Below, piece by piece: positions 54,621-62,683 of a stretch of 64,000 bases of DNA. Position 1 is the first letter of the stretch. Each line of letters begins with the position of its first letter. The notes beneath the pieces are model-generated. The model saw nothing but the letters and a program-made list of their open reading frames with translations. It searched no databases and had not been told where the DNA came from. Both the position numbers and the translations under genes were made by a program. The stretch is from positions 248,001-312,000 of the forward strand of contig NZ_MKIQ01000027.1 of assembly GCF_001832885.1 (NCBI RefSeq), written 5' to 3'. Source of the DNA: Floricoccus penangensis. GTDB lineage: Bacteria; Bacillota; Bacilli; Lactobacillales; Streptococcaceae.

Positions 54621-55883
54621 ATGAAAAAAGCACTAAAGGCATATTGGAGTTTGAGAAAAAACTTCATTATTGGAATATACGCTATTATTATAGGTATTGG
54701 TCTTGTTGGGATGATTAATGACCAAATAAATTGGAATTCTTTCAAGGACGAAGTCACTAGTCAATTGGATGAAAAAGATTACAATAAGTTTAGGGGTGAA
54801 ATTGAGGATTTAGTCAACTCAGGAAAAGGTAATAATTCATATATGGAGATTCCTTATTTTAATGATGACAAGAAAAATGAGGTACAAAATGATTCATTCC
54901 GTAATAAAATACATGATTACTATATACTCGTTACTTCTGGTCAATATAAAATTTTAAAAAAGGATAAAATATATACTACTGACTTTGATCAATCAGCAGA
55001 ATCTATTTTAAAAGAATTACCTGAATCATTTAAAGATTATAAAAATAAAGTGCTTAATTATTACGCACCCCAAGATATAGAAGGTTACAAGAAAACTGGC
55101 TATGAAAAGGATGCATATGTCTCTAATAGTTTAAATAATGTTGCTATTATTATATATGTTCTAGCAGCTGCACCACTTTTGTTATTAGTGATGATACTGG
55201 ATCAAAATAGAAAATTTTCACCTTTCTATGTTCAGAGGGGAAGAAATAGAAACAAACTGGTGTTTGCTCAATTTATTTTCTTCGGACTTGGAACCATATT
55301 TATGATTACATTAATGTCGTTTATTACTCATCTAACAAGAGGATTATTTATTCCACAAGAATATGTGAACGTTCAATATAAAGGACTTGTATATGTAGGA
55401 ATGCAACTAATAATAGATTCATTAATTTTTATTATATATGTAATATTTATTGATGCATTAATTGGAAAGTCTATTTACAAGACTTTAACTACAGCATTTA
55501 GTATACCTGCGGCTATATTACTATTAAATGAATTACCAGCAGAAGTAAGGGTCAAGATTAATGAATATTCATTTGGGGGAAATTTTATTCTAATATTACT
55601 AATTTTTGCTTTAATATTACTTCCCGCTGCATATTTCATGAACTTAAAATATTCATACGAACAAGAACAACGATACGTTAGATTGAAGAAATTGGCATTA
55701 CCTTTCTATATATTTATTGTGGCTTTAGCAATCTACGATTTAATTATTCCAGGTATAAGAGGTAGTTTATTTATGAGAGGTGGAAGTTCTGATTTAATAT
55801 TTGTTGTATTAGGTGTTGTGATAATAGTCTTATTCGCAAAATTAATTTTAGGAACAGGTTTTCCGTCAAAAGAGAAAGCCTAA
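54621..55883 (+). CDS. ABC transporter membrane protein
   Basis: The 420-residue product has one N-terminal helix (about 12-32), a large extracytoplasmic region of about 145 residues, and then about six helices (VAIIIYVLAAAPLLLLVMIL onward). This is the layout of ABC-2-type permeases in YtrA-controlled operons, but no specific family is certain. GAGGAGG lies before the ATG at 54621, 10 bp after the ATPase stop. A terminator follows. The transported molecule is unknown. Confidence 0.8.
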   Translation: MKKALKAYWSLRKNFIIGIYAIIIGIGLVGMINDQINWNSFKDEVTSQLDEKDYNKFRGEIEDLVNSGKGNNSYMEIPYFNDDKKNEVQNDSFRNKIHDYYILVTSGQYKILKKDKIYTTDFDQSAESILKELPESFKDYKNKVLNYYAPQDIEGYKKTGYEKDAYVSNSLNNVAIIIYVLAAAPLLLLVMILDQNRKFSPFYVQRGRNRNKLVFAQFIFFGLGTIFMITLMSFITHLTRGLFIPQEYVNVQYKGLVYVGMQLIIDSLIFIIYVIFIDALIGKSIYKTLTTAFSIPAAILLLNELPAEVRVKINEYSFGGNFILILLIFALILLPAAYFMNLKYSYEQEQRYVRLKKLALPFYIFIVALAIYDLIIPGIRGSLFMRGGSSDLIFVVLGVVIIVLFAKLILGTGFPSKEKA

Positions 55884-55890
55884 TTGTTAG

Positions 55891-55915
55891 ACAGGTCTAT
55901 AAATGACCTGTTTTT
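55891..55915 (+). terminator. Terminator of the GntR-ABC operon
   Basis: ACAGGTC and GACCTGT form a 7-bp stem with a 7-nt loop and T5. Confidence 0.88.
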
Positions 55916-55955
55916 GTTGTTTTTGATGATATAATAATATTAAAAGGAGATGAAA

Positions 55956-56429
55956 ATGAAATTAAAAAATGTAAAAATAAATCAGTTATCACAAAAGAAT
56001 GCAGAAGTGATAGCTGATACTTGGAAGTATGAAGACCCCTATTCATTTTATAATATGACGGAGGATCCAGAAGATTATGAAGAGCTGATAAATGCCCAAG
56101 GACGTGGAAAAAATTACTATCAAGTTCTTTCGGATAATGAATTGATTGGATATTTTTGCCTTTTTGAAAGTGGCGATGAATTAGAAATTGGTCTTGGATT
56201 AAAACCCAGTCTAACTGGAAAAGGGCTTGGAGATCAATTTTTCCAAATAATTCTTGATTATATTAATCAAAACTTCAAAGTTAAGCAAATTAACCTGGCA
56301 GTAGCTGAATTCAATAAGAGAGCCCACAAATTGTATTTGAATCATGGTTTTAAGGATATAGAATTATATGATCAAGCTACAAATGGTGATGTTTATCCAT
56401 TTATCAAAATGTCTAAAACGCTTAACTAG
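55956..56429 (+). CDS. GNAT-family N-acetyltransferase
   Basis: The 157-residue product has the GNAT strand and loop LEIGLGLKPSLTGKGLGDQFF and the C-terminal NKRAHKLYLNHGFKDIELY. Substrate is unknown. AAGGAG (55944-55949) fits the ATG at 55956; the ATG at 55950 abuts the ribosome site. An extended -10, TGATATAAT (55927-55935), drives it. A weak stem at about 56433-56455 follows. Confidence 0.82.
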   Translation: MKLKNVKINQLSQKNAEVIADTWKYEDPYSFYNMTEDPEDYEELINAQGRGKNYYQVLSDNELIGYFCLFESGDELEIGLGLKPSLTGKGLGDQFFQIILDYINQNFKVKQINLAVAEFNKRAHKLYLNHGFKDIELYDQATNGDVYPFIKMSKTLN

Positions 56430-56549
56430 TTTAGTCTGTTTAAACAAACTTTTCTGTTTAAATATTCTAAATTGTGGCACAATACTTGCTTTTTGACCAA
56501 AAAAGATGTTAACATATAAGATAGTCTTATAACTTAAAGGAGGACTATT

Positions 56550-57395
56550 TTGGATATAAAAAATAAAATTTGGGGATATGTGAAGATAATATTTGCCCTT
56601 TTACTTTTGGCTTTTGCCATAAATATGTTTTTAGGACCGCATCAAATTGCAGCAGGCGGAGTTAGTGGTCTCGGAATTTTGATGGAATATGCATTTGGCT
56701 TTAGTCGTGCAGGTGTAGTGCTTGTCTTAAATATTGTCATGCTTATTCTTGCTCTTGTTTTTCTTGGTAAGGAATCGTTTTTTAAGGTTCTATTTGGTAG
56801 CCTAGCTTTTCCGGTCGCAATCGCAATTGTGCCAGAAATGATGCTCACAAGTGATAAATTATTATCGGTATTATTTGGTAGCGCCATATTCGCTTACGGT
56901 GTAAGCATTCTTTATAACAACGACTCATCAGCAGGTGGTACAACAATTCCTCCGTTAATCTTGCAGAAGTACTTCAATATCGATAAGTCGGTTGGTCTTC
57001 TCATGACAGATGCAATAGTTGTTTTCCTAAACCTTGTCGTTTTCGGTATCGAGTCATTCTTATATGCAATTCTTTCGATTATTATTACCTCAATAGTGAT
57101 GTCATATATCGAGACAGGAACAAATCGTAAGAAGGAAATCCTGATAATGAGTGAGGATAAACTACCAGCCATTCAACAGTGCCTTAACAATAAAATTGAC
57201 CGTGGTCTAACTTTCCTTGAGGCCAAAGGTGGCTACAAAAATGAAAGCAAGCAAGTACTGATGATTGTAGTTGATAATCAGGAATTTCTGACTATTAAGC
57301 GAATTATTGAATCAGTAGATCCAAATGCTTTTGTAATTGTAAGTAACGTGTCAGAAGTATTAGGACGTGGATTTACCTATACACACGTGGAATAA
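56550..57395 (+). CDS. YitT-family membrane protein (DUF161/DUF2179)
   Basis: The 281-residue product has five to six helices with the family opening ALLLLAFAINMFLGPHQIAAGGVSGLGIL and the loop NNDSSAGGTTIPPLILQKYFNI, and a C-terminal soluble DUF2179 domain (GLTFLEAKGGYKNESKQVLMIVVDNQEFLTIKRII). The role is not established. It starts at TTG (56550) with AAAGGAGGA 5 nt upstream and no nearer alternative start, so the TTG is well supported. Confidence 0.88.
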   Translation: MDIKNKIWGYVKIIFALLLLAFAINMFLGPHQIAAGGVSGLGILMEYAFGFSRAGVVLVLNIVMLILALVFLGKESFFKVLFGSLAFPVAIAIVPEMMLTSDKLLSVLFGSAIFAYGVSILYNNDSSAGGTTIPPLILQKYFNIDKSVGLLMTDAIVVFLNLVVFGIESFLYAILSIIITSIVMSYIETGTNRKKEILIMSEDKLPAIQQCLNNKIDRGLTFLEAKGGYKNESKQVLMIVVDNQEFLTIKRIIESVDPNAFVIVSNVSEVLGRGFTYTHVE

Positions 57396-57414
57396 ATTCA
57401 ATATCTATTAAAAT

Positions 57415-57447
57415 AAGTAGCCTCTGAACTTTGGACTACTTTTTTTA
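57415..57447 (+). terminator. yitT terminator
   Basis: AAGTAG (57415-57420) pairs with CTACTT (57436-57441), followed by T7. Confidence 0.65.
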
Positions 57448-57452
57448 ATGGA

Positions 57453-57479
57453 TTAAAAAAAGACCTCAAGTGAGATCTT
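57453..57479 (-). terminator. Terminator of the CmpB-like gene
   Basis: On the minus strand AAGATCTCA pairs with TGAGGTCTT and runs into T7. Confidence 0.8.
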
Positions 57480-57484
57480 AAAAA

Positions 57485-58225
57485 TTATTTAACTCTTGAG
57501 CTTTTGCTTCCTTTTGTAAATTTCATATTTGGATAGTTCTTAAGCAAACGTTGCATATGTTTTGCACGTAGGCTTGTTTTACCTTTAAAGTGTGCTGAGA
57601 CACTCTTATGAGACTTAGATTCTTTATGATTTTTAATAATATGATCCCAACGCCATTCTTTTGCTGATGCATTTTCTGGATCATTCTTATCAACCTGTGA
57701 AGCAACTTCATTTTTAGTAGAGTGTGAGAATTCAAGTGAACTTACAACATCCGTCATAAATAAGACAAATAAGATTGCAGGTGCAATGCCTTTTGTAGAA
57801 TTAATAAAATTAGTAATGTGACCACCAATAAATGGTTCAATATATTTTATTAGAATTACGCAACCAAATCCCCAGAACAATGATACAGGGAGAGCAACTC
57901 GTCCATTTATATTAAAAGGTACATCTGAGTAGTCCCAAAGTTTCATATTGAAAAGTTTTTCTAAAAGAACACTTGCTATATATTCAATGACAGTAGCGAT
58001 AACGATTGAATAAAGATAAAGTTCTAAAGTTGATCCATAGTTTTTAGGAGTTAATAGTAATACTCCACAAACTCCAAATCCATATACGGGACAGTATGGA
58101 CCAAGTAGAAATCCTCTATAAACAAAATGTCCTGATTTTAGTGAGCAGTAGAATGTCTCCCACAGCCATCCGATAATAGCATAGACTAGAAAAGTCATAA
58201 ATAATTGCCAAAAATCTTGTAACAT
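57485..58225 (-). CDS. CmpB-like membrane protein (putative ABC-transporter permease type IV)
   Basis: The 246-residue product has about five N-terminal helices with the family start FLVYAIIGWLWETFYCSLKSGHFVYRG and then FLLGPYCPVYGFGV, followed by ASVLLEKLFNMKLWDYSD. A basic cytoplasmic tail (KEWRWDHIIKNHKESKSHKS, LRAKHMQRLLKNYPNMK) follows. The Pfam name CmpB refers to a supposed ABC permease, but no ATPase is nearby and the function is unproven. A good ribosome site (AAGGAGA) precedes the ATG. Confidence 0.82.
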   Translation of the reverse strand: MLQDFWQLFMTFLVYAIIGWLWETFYCSLKSGHFVYRGFLLGPYCPVYGFGVCGVLLLTPKNYGSTLELYLYSIVIATVIEYIASVLLEKLFNMKLWDYSDVPFNINGRVALPVSLFWGFGCVILIKYIEPFIGGHITNFINSTKGIAPAILFVLFMTDVVSSLEFSHSTKNEVASQVDKNDPENASAKEWRWDHIIKNHKESKSHKSVSAHFKGKTSLRAKHMQRLLKNYPNMKFTKGSKSSRVK

Positions 58226-58307
58226 GTATAATCTCCTTAAATTAGATAACTCAATTTATACCATAAAGTAGGAAAAATTGCATTGATTTATATATCAATC
58301 GTAAGTT

Positions 58308-58571
58308 TTACTTCTCTACTAAGAACTTTTCGATACTAATATAAAGTTGTTCTTTAGACAATTCATTACAACCAATTTCAAATTTAAGCTGACTTAGAAA
58401 ACTTGCAAAGTCATTGATATTTTCAATTGGAACGGTCTTATAAAGATTACCATCAAATAAAAAATTTAACTTACTACCCCATTGATCTTCAAGAAGATAC
58501 TGAGCTTGAAGGATTCTTCCATCATTTTCCTCATCAATATCGACCTTGTAGTTGATTAATTTATATTTCAT
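58308..58571 (-). CDS. Hypothetical protein divergent from the hrt operon
   Basis: The 87-residue soluble product (MKYKLINYKVDIDEENDGRI to FLVEK) has alternating strands then a helix; no family is recognised. AAGGAG 7 nt before the ATG supports it. Its promoter is the left half of the 33-bp inverted repeat: CTGACA (58655-58660), 17 bp, TAAATT (58632-58637) on the minus strand. This suggests the same regulator controls it and hrtB. Confidence 0.65.
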   Translation of the reverse strand: MKYKLINYKVDIDEENDGRILQAQYLLEDQWGSKLNFLFDGNLYKTVPIENINDFASFLSQLKFEIGCNELSKEQLYISIEKFLVEK

Positions 58572-58626
58572 TATGACTCCTTAACTTATATTTGTATGTT
58601 AATTATAATATATTTTTACGCAAAAT

Positions 58627-58703
58627 TGATTAATTTACGCCAAAAATGACAAAGTGTCAGACAAATGTTTTGACACTTTGTCATTTTTGGCGTAAATTAA
58701 TCA
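58627..58703. promoter_or_regulatory. Perfect 33-bp inverted repeat forming a mirror-image divergent promoter/operator
   Basis: Bases 58627-58659 and 58671-58703 are exact reverse complements around an 11-nt centre. The right arm carries TTGACA (58670-58675), 17 bp and TAAATT (58693-58698) for hrtB; the left arm carries the same on the other strand. Each arm holds a palindrome-like core, ATGACAAAGTGTCA (58646-58659) and its mirror image, close to the HrtR operator reported in L. lactis (ATGACACAGTGTCAT). Both predicted starts lie outside the repeat, so it acts as DNA and not as an RNA hairpin. Confidence 0.75.
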
Positions 58704-58731
58704 CATAAATAAATTTTTATAGGAGGCAATA

Positions 58732-59814
58732 ATGTTTTTAGCCATTAAGGAAATGAAATTTTCGAAATTTCGTTATGTATTAGTAATTGGAGTTATGTTT
58801 TTAATTTCATATTTAGCATTTATTCTTTCAGGACTTGCGACTGGTCTTTCAGATCAATTTAAGCAAGAAGCAGAAGACTGGGGCGCAAGCCAAATAGTTC
58901 TTTCAGAGGATTCAAATAGTGTGTTTGCTGCTAGCCAACTTAAAAGAAAAGATATGGATAGAGTAGATTCAAGTGATAAAGCACCAATTGGTCTTTATAG
59001 TGGTGCTATTGATGTTGACGGACAAGATGACAAGGTTAATGTTTCTGTATTTGGAGCATCAGACAATGCATTTTATCTTCCAGAAGTTCTTGAAGGAAAT
59101 AAATTAACTAAGGAAAATCAAATTATTATTTCTCAAAACTTAGCTGATAAAGGCTTAAAAGTTGGAGATAAGGTAAAACTTGGTAATTTGGAAAACGAAG
59201 TAGAAGTTGTTGGTATCTTTAACAAAACTTATTATGCAGTTACTCCAGTAATTTATACAAACCTTGAAACTTGGACAAAAATCAAGTATGGTAAACAACC
59301 ATTTGCAAGTGATGGCGACAAACCAATCAATGCAATTCTTTCAAAAAGTGATATAAAATCTATCACTAATAACGATGAAGATTCAAAAATTAAAGAAATG
59401 GATATTCCTGCATTCATTCAAAAAATGCCAGGTTATGCAGCTCAAAACTTAACTCTTATGTCTATGATCTACTTCTTATTCGTAATTGTTGCAGCTGTAA
59501 TTGGTATCTTCATGTATGTTATGACCATTCAAAAAACATCAATCTTCGGTGTCATGAAGGCTCAAGGTATATCAAACGGATTTATAGCTAAATCAATCGT
59601 TTGGCAATCAGTTTTAGTAGGATTTATCGGAGTACTTGTTGGTTTCGTTCTTGCATATCTAACAAGTATGATATTGCCAGAAGCTATGCCATTTGCTATC
59701 GACTTTAAACAATGGTTGTTATATGGTGCAGTTCTAATCTTAGTTTCAGCTCTTGGTGGTTTATTCTCAATCAGAACAGTTGCTAAAGTAGATCCAATCA
59801 AGGCAATCGGATAA
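58732..59814 (+). CDS. hrtB: Haem efflux ABC transporter permease HrtB
   Basis: The 360-residue FtsX/MacB-type permease has helix 1 at about 18-40, an extracytoplasmic domain, then three helices at the C-terminus (MSMIYFLFVIVAAVIGIFMYV; VGFIGVLVGFVLAYL; LYGAVLILVSALGGLF). The start (FLAIKEMKFSKFRYVLVIGVMFLISYLAF) is HrtB-like. HrtBA exports excess haem. The ATPase follows after 9 bp and a TetR gene after that. The operator resembles hrtO. AGGAGG lies before the ATG. Confidence 0.85.
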   Translation: MFLAIKEMKFSKFRYVLVIGVMFLISYLAFILSGLATGLSDQFKQEAEDWGASQIVLSEDSNSVFAASQLKRKDMDRVDSSDKAPIGLYSGAIDVDGQDDKVNVSVFGASDNAFYLPEVLEGNKLTKENQIIISQNLADKGLKVGDKVKLGNLENEVEVVGIFNKTYYAVTPVIYTNLETWTKIKYGKQPFASDGDKPINAILSKSDIKSITNNDEDSKIKEMDIPAFIQKMPGYAAQNLTLMSMIYFLFVIVAAVIGIFMYVMTIQKTSIFGVMKAQGISNGFIAKSIVWQSVLVGFIGVLVGFVLAYLTSMILPEAMPFAIDFKQWLLYGAVLILVSALGGLFSIRTVAKVDPIKAIG

Positions 59815-59823
59815 AGGAGATTA

Positions 59824-60525
59824 ATGAAAATGACAAATAAAGATGTATTAGTGATGGATCACATCACAAAAGACTTTGGAAACGGACGTACTAAAATTAC
59901 AGCCTTAAAAGATGTAAATTTCAAGGTTAAGGAAGGTGAATTTGTAAGTATCATTGGACCCTCAGGTTCAGGGAAATCAACATTTCTTACAATAGCTGGG
60001 GGACTTCAAAGCCCTACAAGTGGTAAAATTATTATCAATGATAAAGATTTTACTAACCTATCAGAAAAGAAACGCTCAAAATTACGTTTTGAAGAAATTG
60101 GTTTTATCCTTCAATCTTCAAACTTGATCCCATTCCTTACAGTTAAGGAACAATTTTACTTAGTAGATAAGGTTGAGAAGAAGAAAAATGAAGATGCTAG
60201 AATTGATGAAATTCTTAAATCTCTTGATATCTTAGATTTGAAAGACAAATATCCGCGTGATTTATCTGGTGGTGAACGTCAACGTGTAGCTATTGGTCGT
60301 GCATTATTCAATAATCCAAGTTTGATTTTAGCCGATGAACCAACAGCAAGTCTAGATACAGAGCATGCTTATGATGTTGTAAAACTTTTAGTTAAAGAAA
60401 CGCATGAAAATAAAAAAGCGACAATTATGGTAACACATGACACTCGTATGATAAAATGGAGTGACAGAGTTTACCACATGGAAGATGGGATACTTAAAGA
60501 GGTAAATATTGAAGATATAGAATAG
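59824..60525 (+). CDS. hrtA: Haem efflux ABC transporter ATPase HrtA
   Basis: The 233-residue MacB/LolD-type ATPase has Walker A GPSGSGKST, signature LSGGERQRVAIGRAL, Walker B LILADEPTASLD and the switch His in VTHDTRM. It energises HrtB. AAAGGAG precedes the ATG, 9 bp after hrtB. A second in-frame ATG at 59830 is possible. Confidence 0.87.
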   Translation: MKMTNKDVLVMDHITKDFGNGRTKITALKDVNFKVKEGEFVSIIGPSGSGKSTFLTIAGGLQSPTSGKIIINDKDFTNLSEKKRSKLRFEEIGFILQSSNLIPFLTVKEQFYLVDKVEKKKNEDARIDEILKSLDILDLKDKYPRDLSGGERQRVAIGRALFNNPSLILADEPTASLDTEHAYDVVKLLVKETHENKKATIMVTHDTRMIKWSDRVYHMEDGILKEVNIEDIE

Positions 60526-60535
60526 GGGAAAGTAA

Positions 60536-61150
60536 ATGCCTAAAGAAGCCTTTTATCGCCTGGGGGAGTCGAAAAAAAGTCAACTTGATCAAGTATTATT
60601 TAATGTTTTTTCAGCAAATCATATTAGTCAGGTAAAGGTTGCTGATATTGTAAGTCAAATGAACATGGCTAGAGGTAGTTTTTATAACTATTTTGAAGAT
60701 TTGGCCGATGCTCATGAGTATGTAGTGAGAGATAAATATATGAAACTTCATAGAAAAATAATGGAGTTTATTTACCAAAAACAAACAGACCTATTTGCGG
60801 GAATTGAAGATTATTTAAGATGGATATCAAATCTGGATGAAGATGGTCAAGATTTTAAGGATATGGTTTTCCTTTTGACCAATGATTCACTTCGTTCTTA
60901 TAAAAGAATTCCAATTGCTGCGAATTCTGAAAACTCACAGTATCAGATGATTGATTCATGGATGAAGATTGTAGATGAAAATAACTTTACAAGAATTCAG
61001 ACTAAGGAAGAAGGTATGACATTTCTTTTTTTCCTCATGGAACTTGTAACAAATTGTATGAAAACTTACCTGGCCAATGGTTGGAATGAAAGTCAGTTAA
61101 TTTATGACTATCAATTAAAGGTTTCATGGTTAAAATCGGGAATATTGTAA
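60536..61150 (+). CDS. hrtR: TetR-family regulator, probable haem sensor HrtR
   Basis: The 204-residue product has an N-terminal TetR helix-turn-helix (VADIVSQMNMARGSFYNYFEDLADAHEYV) and a helical ligand domain. In L. lactis HrtR binds haem and releases the hrtRBA promoter. There hrtR is first in the operon; here the gene is last, 10 bp after hrtA. The identification as HrtR rests on context, the operator and general resemblance of the N-terminus (MPK-x-x-x-(Y/F)). A different TetR effector is possible. Confidence 0.75.
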   Translation: MPKEAFYRLGESKKSQLDQVLFNVFSANHISQVKVADIVSQMNMARGSFYNYFEDLADAHEYVVRDKYMKLHRKIMEFIYQKQTDLFAGIEDYLRWISNLDEDGQDFKDMVFLLTNDSLRSYKRIPIAANSENSQYQMIDSWMKIVDENNFTRIQTKEEGMTFLFFLMELVTNCMKTYLANGWNESQLIYDYQLKVSWLKSGIL

Positions 61151-61156
61151 GGAAAC

Positions 61157-61191
61157 AGGCTATCAGAAAAATTATCTGATGGCCTATTTTT
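61157..61191 (+). terminator. Terminator of the hrt operon
   Basis: An 11-bp stem (61157-61167 with 61175-61185) with one wobble and a 7-nt loop is followed by a T-rich tail. Confidence 0.8.
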
Positions 61192-61315
61192 ATAAAGAGA
61201 ACATAGTTCCGAATTGATATTTTCTATTAATTTTCTTATAATGAGTACAACATATATATTTATATTTTAATTTATGAAATTTTAAAGGAATATATAGTTT
61301 AAGGAGATGACATAG

Positions 61316-62683
61316 ATGGCAAAAAAAATTAATGAGACTGCACCATATAACTTCGAAGTAACAGATCATTATAAAAGCCATGAATATTTGATTAAAGAAG
61401 GGTATTCAAGGGGAAAAGATGTTACGTACGACACTTTGAGTCATTTTGAAGTTAAGAAGAGAAATGTCTTTGATATTCTTGAGATTAGGGAGAAACTCTT
61501 AGTTAAGGAATTGCTTCCTATAAAGTATCAAAGGATGTCTACTAATACATTTGCCTTTTTCCGTGGAACTGCTGATGTGATGAATTACGATCTTACAAAT
61601 GGTTATAATTCAGGTATCGATGCAATAATATGTGGTGATGCTCATTTAGCGAATTTTGGATTTTATTCTTCTCCTGAAAGACAACTTTTATTTGATGTTA
61701 ATGATTTTGATGAATCTAGAGTGAGCTACTGGGAATACGATCTTAAACGTTTCTTAGTCAGTGCTTTGTTGATTGCTGATAGTCAAAATCTTCCTAAAGA
61801 AGATACTGAAGTTTTTTTAAAAAAAGCTGTTGAGGTTTATAAAGAAGCACTAAAAAACATTGCAAATTTGCCTTCAATTGAAAGAATGCTTTTTCCGAAT
61901 ACAGTTGAAAATATTGTTCAAACTTTTGGTAATGAAAGTGATGAGAGTACACAAAAACTTTTGAAAAAAGCTGTTAAAAAGGCTGTGCATAAAAATTCAA
62001 ACTCCGCAGTTGAAAAATTTACAGAGATTGATGATAAAGGAAAAAGAAAATTTATTGAAAATTCCCCTGTTACTAAGCATATTAGTAAAACAGATTACCT
62101 TGCTATGGTTGCAGGATATGAACAATACGTAAATAATTTATCAAGTAATATCAAGTTATACCTATCACAATGCCGTGTTATTGACATTGTTCGTCATTCT
62201 GTAGGTGTAGGTAGCGTTGGTACTCTTTGCTTTTTGATGTTATTACAAAATAATGATGGCTCTTATTTAGTTCTTCAAATTAAAGAAGCACTTCCTATTA
62301 CTGATGGGCATGAAGTATATGCTAATAAGGACCAACAAGGTTTAAACATTGTAAATTGTCAAAAGATTCTACAGTCTGCCTCAGATCCATTTCTAGGGAA
62401 TTTTAAAACTGATAATAAATACTATTACGTTCGTCAATTTAGAGATATGAAAGGCTCAATCAAATTGGATAAACTTGATTGGGATTCTTTTAGAGGATAT
62501 GTTGACGTTTGTATAATTTTACTCGCTAGAGCACATAGTCAGTCACCATCATTTCCAATGATAATTGGTTATTTAGAAAGTCAAGACTGGATGGCTGATG
62601 CGTTTGTAACATACTCTAAAAATTATAGAAAGCAAGTACTTAATGATTATAAGGACTTTTTAAAAAGGTTAGAAGATGAGTGA
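61316..62683 (+). CDS. DUF2252 family protein
   Basis: The 455-residue product has the DUF2252 pattern: MSTNTFAFFRGTADVMNYDL, IICGDAHLANFGFYSSPERQLLFDVNDFDES, and WEYDLKRFLVSAL, then a C-terminal YYVRQFRDMKGSI and LARAHSQS. The GDAHLxNFG and DxNDFDE blocks resemble the catalytic loop of aminoglycoside-phosphotransferase-like kinases. I infer a phosphotransfer or nucleotide-related role, but none is proven. AAGGAG lies upstream. It overlaps ppk by 8 bp, so it is tied to polyphosphate metabolism. Confidence 0.88.
   Translation: MAKKINETAPYNFEVTDHYKSHEYLIKEGYSRGKDVTYDTLSHFEVKKRNVFDILEIREKLLVKELLPIKYQRMSTNTFAFFRGTADVMNYDLTNGYNSGIDAIICGDAHLANFGFYSSPERQLLFDVNDFDESRVSYWEYDLKRFLVSALLIADSQNLPKEDTEVFLKKAVEVYKEALKNIANLPSIERMLFPNTVENIVQTFGNESDESTQKLLKKAVKKAVHKNSNSAVEKFTEIDDKGKRKFIENSPVTKHISKTDYLAMVAGYEQYVNNLSSNIKLYLSQCRVIDIVRHSVGVGSVGTLCFLMLLQNNDGSYLVLQIKEALPITDGHEVYANKDQQGLNIVNCQKILQSASDPFLGNFKTDNKYYYVRQFRDMKGSIKLDKLDWDSFRGYVDVCIILLARAHSQSPSFPMIIGYLESQDWMADAFVTYSKNYRKQVLNDYKDFLKRLEDE

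Noticed and set aside
58627-58703. The 33-bp inverted repeat as a terminator or a MITE
   Set aside because: There is no T tract, it lies between divergent genes, and each arm holds a promoter. No target-site duplication or second copy was seen.
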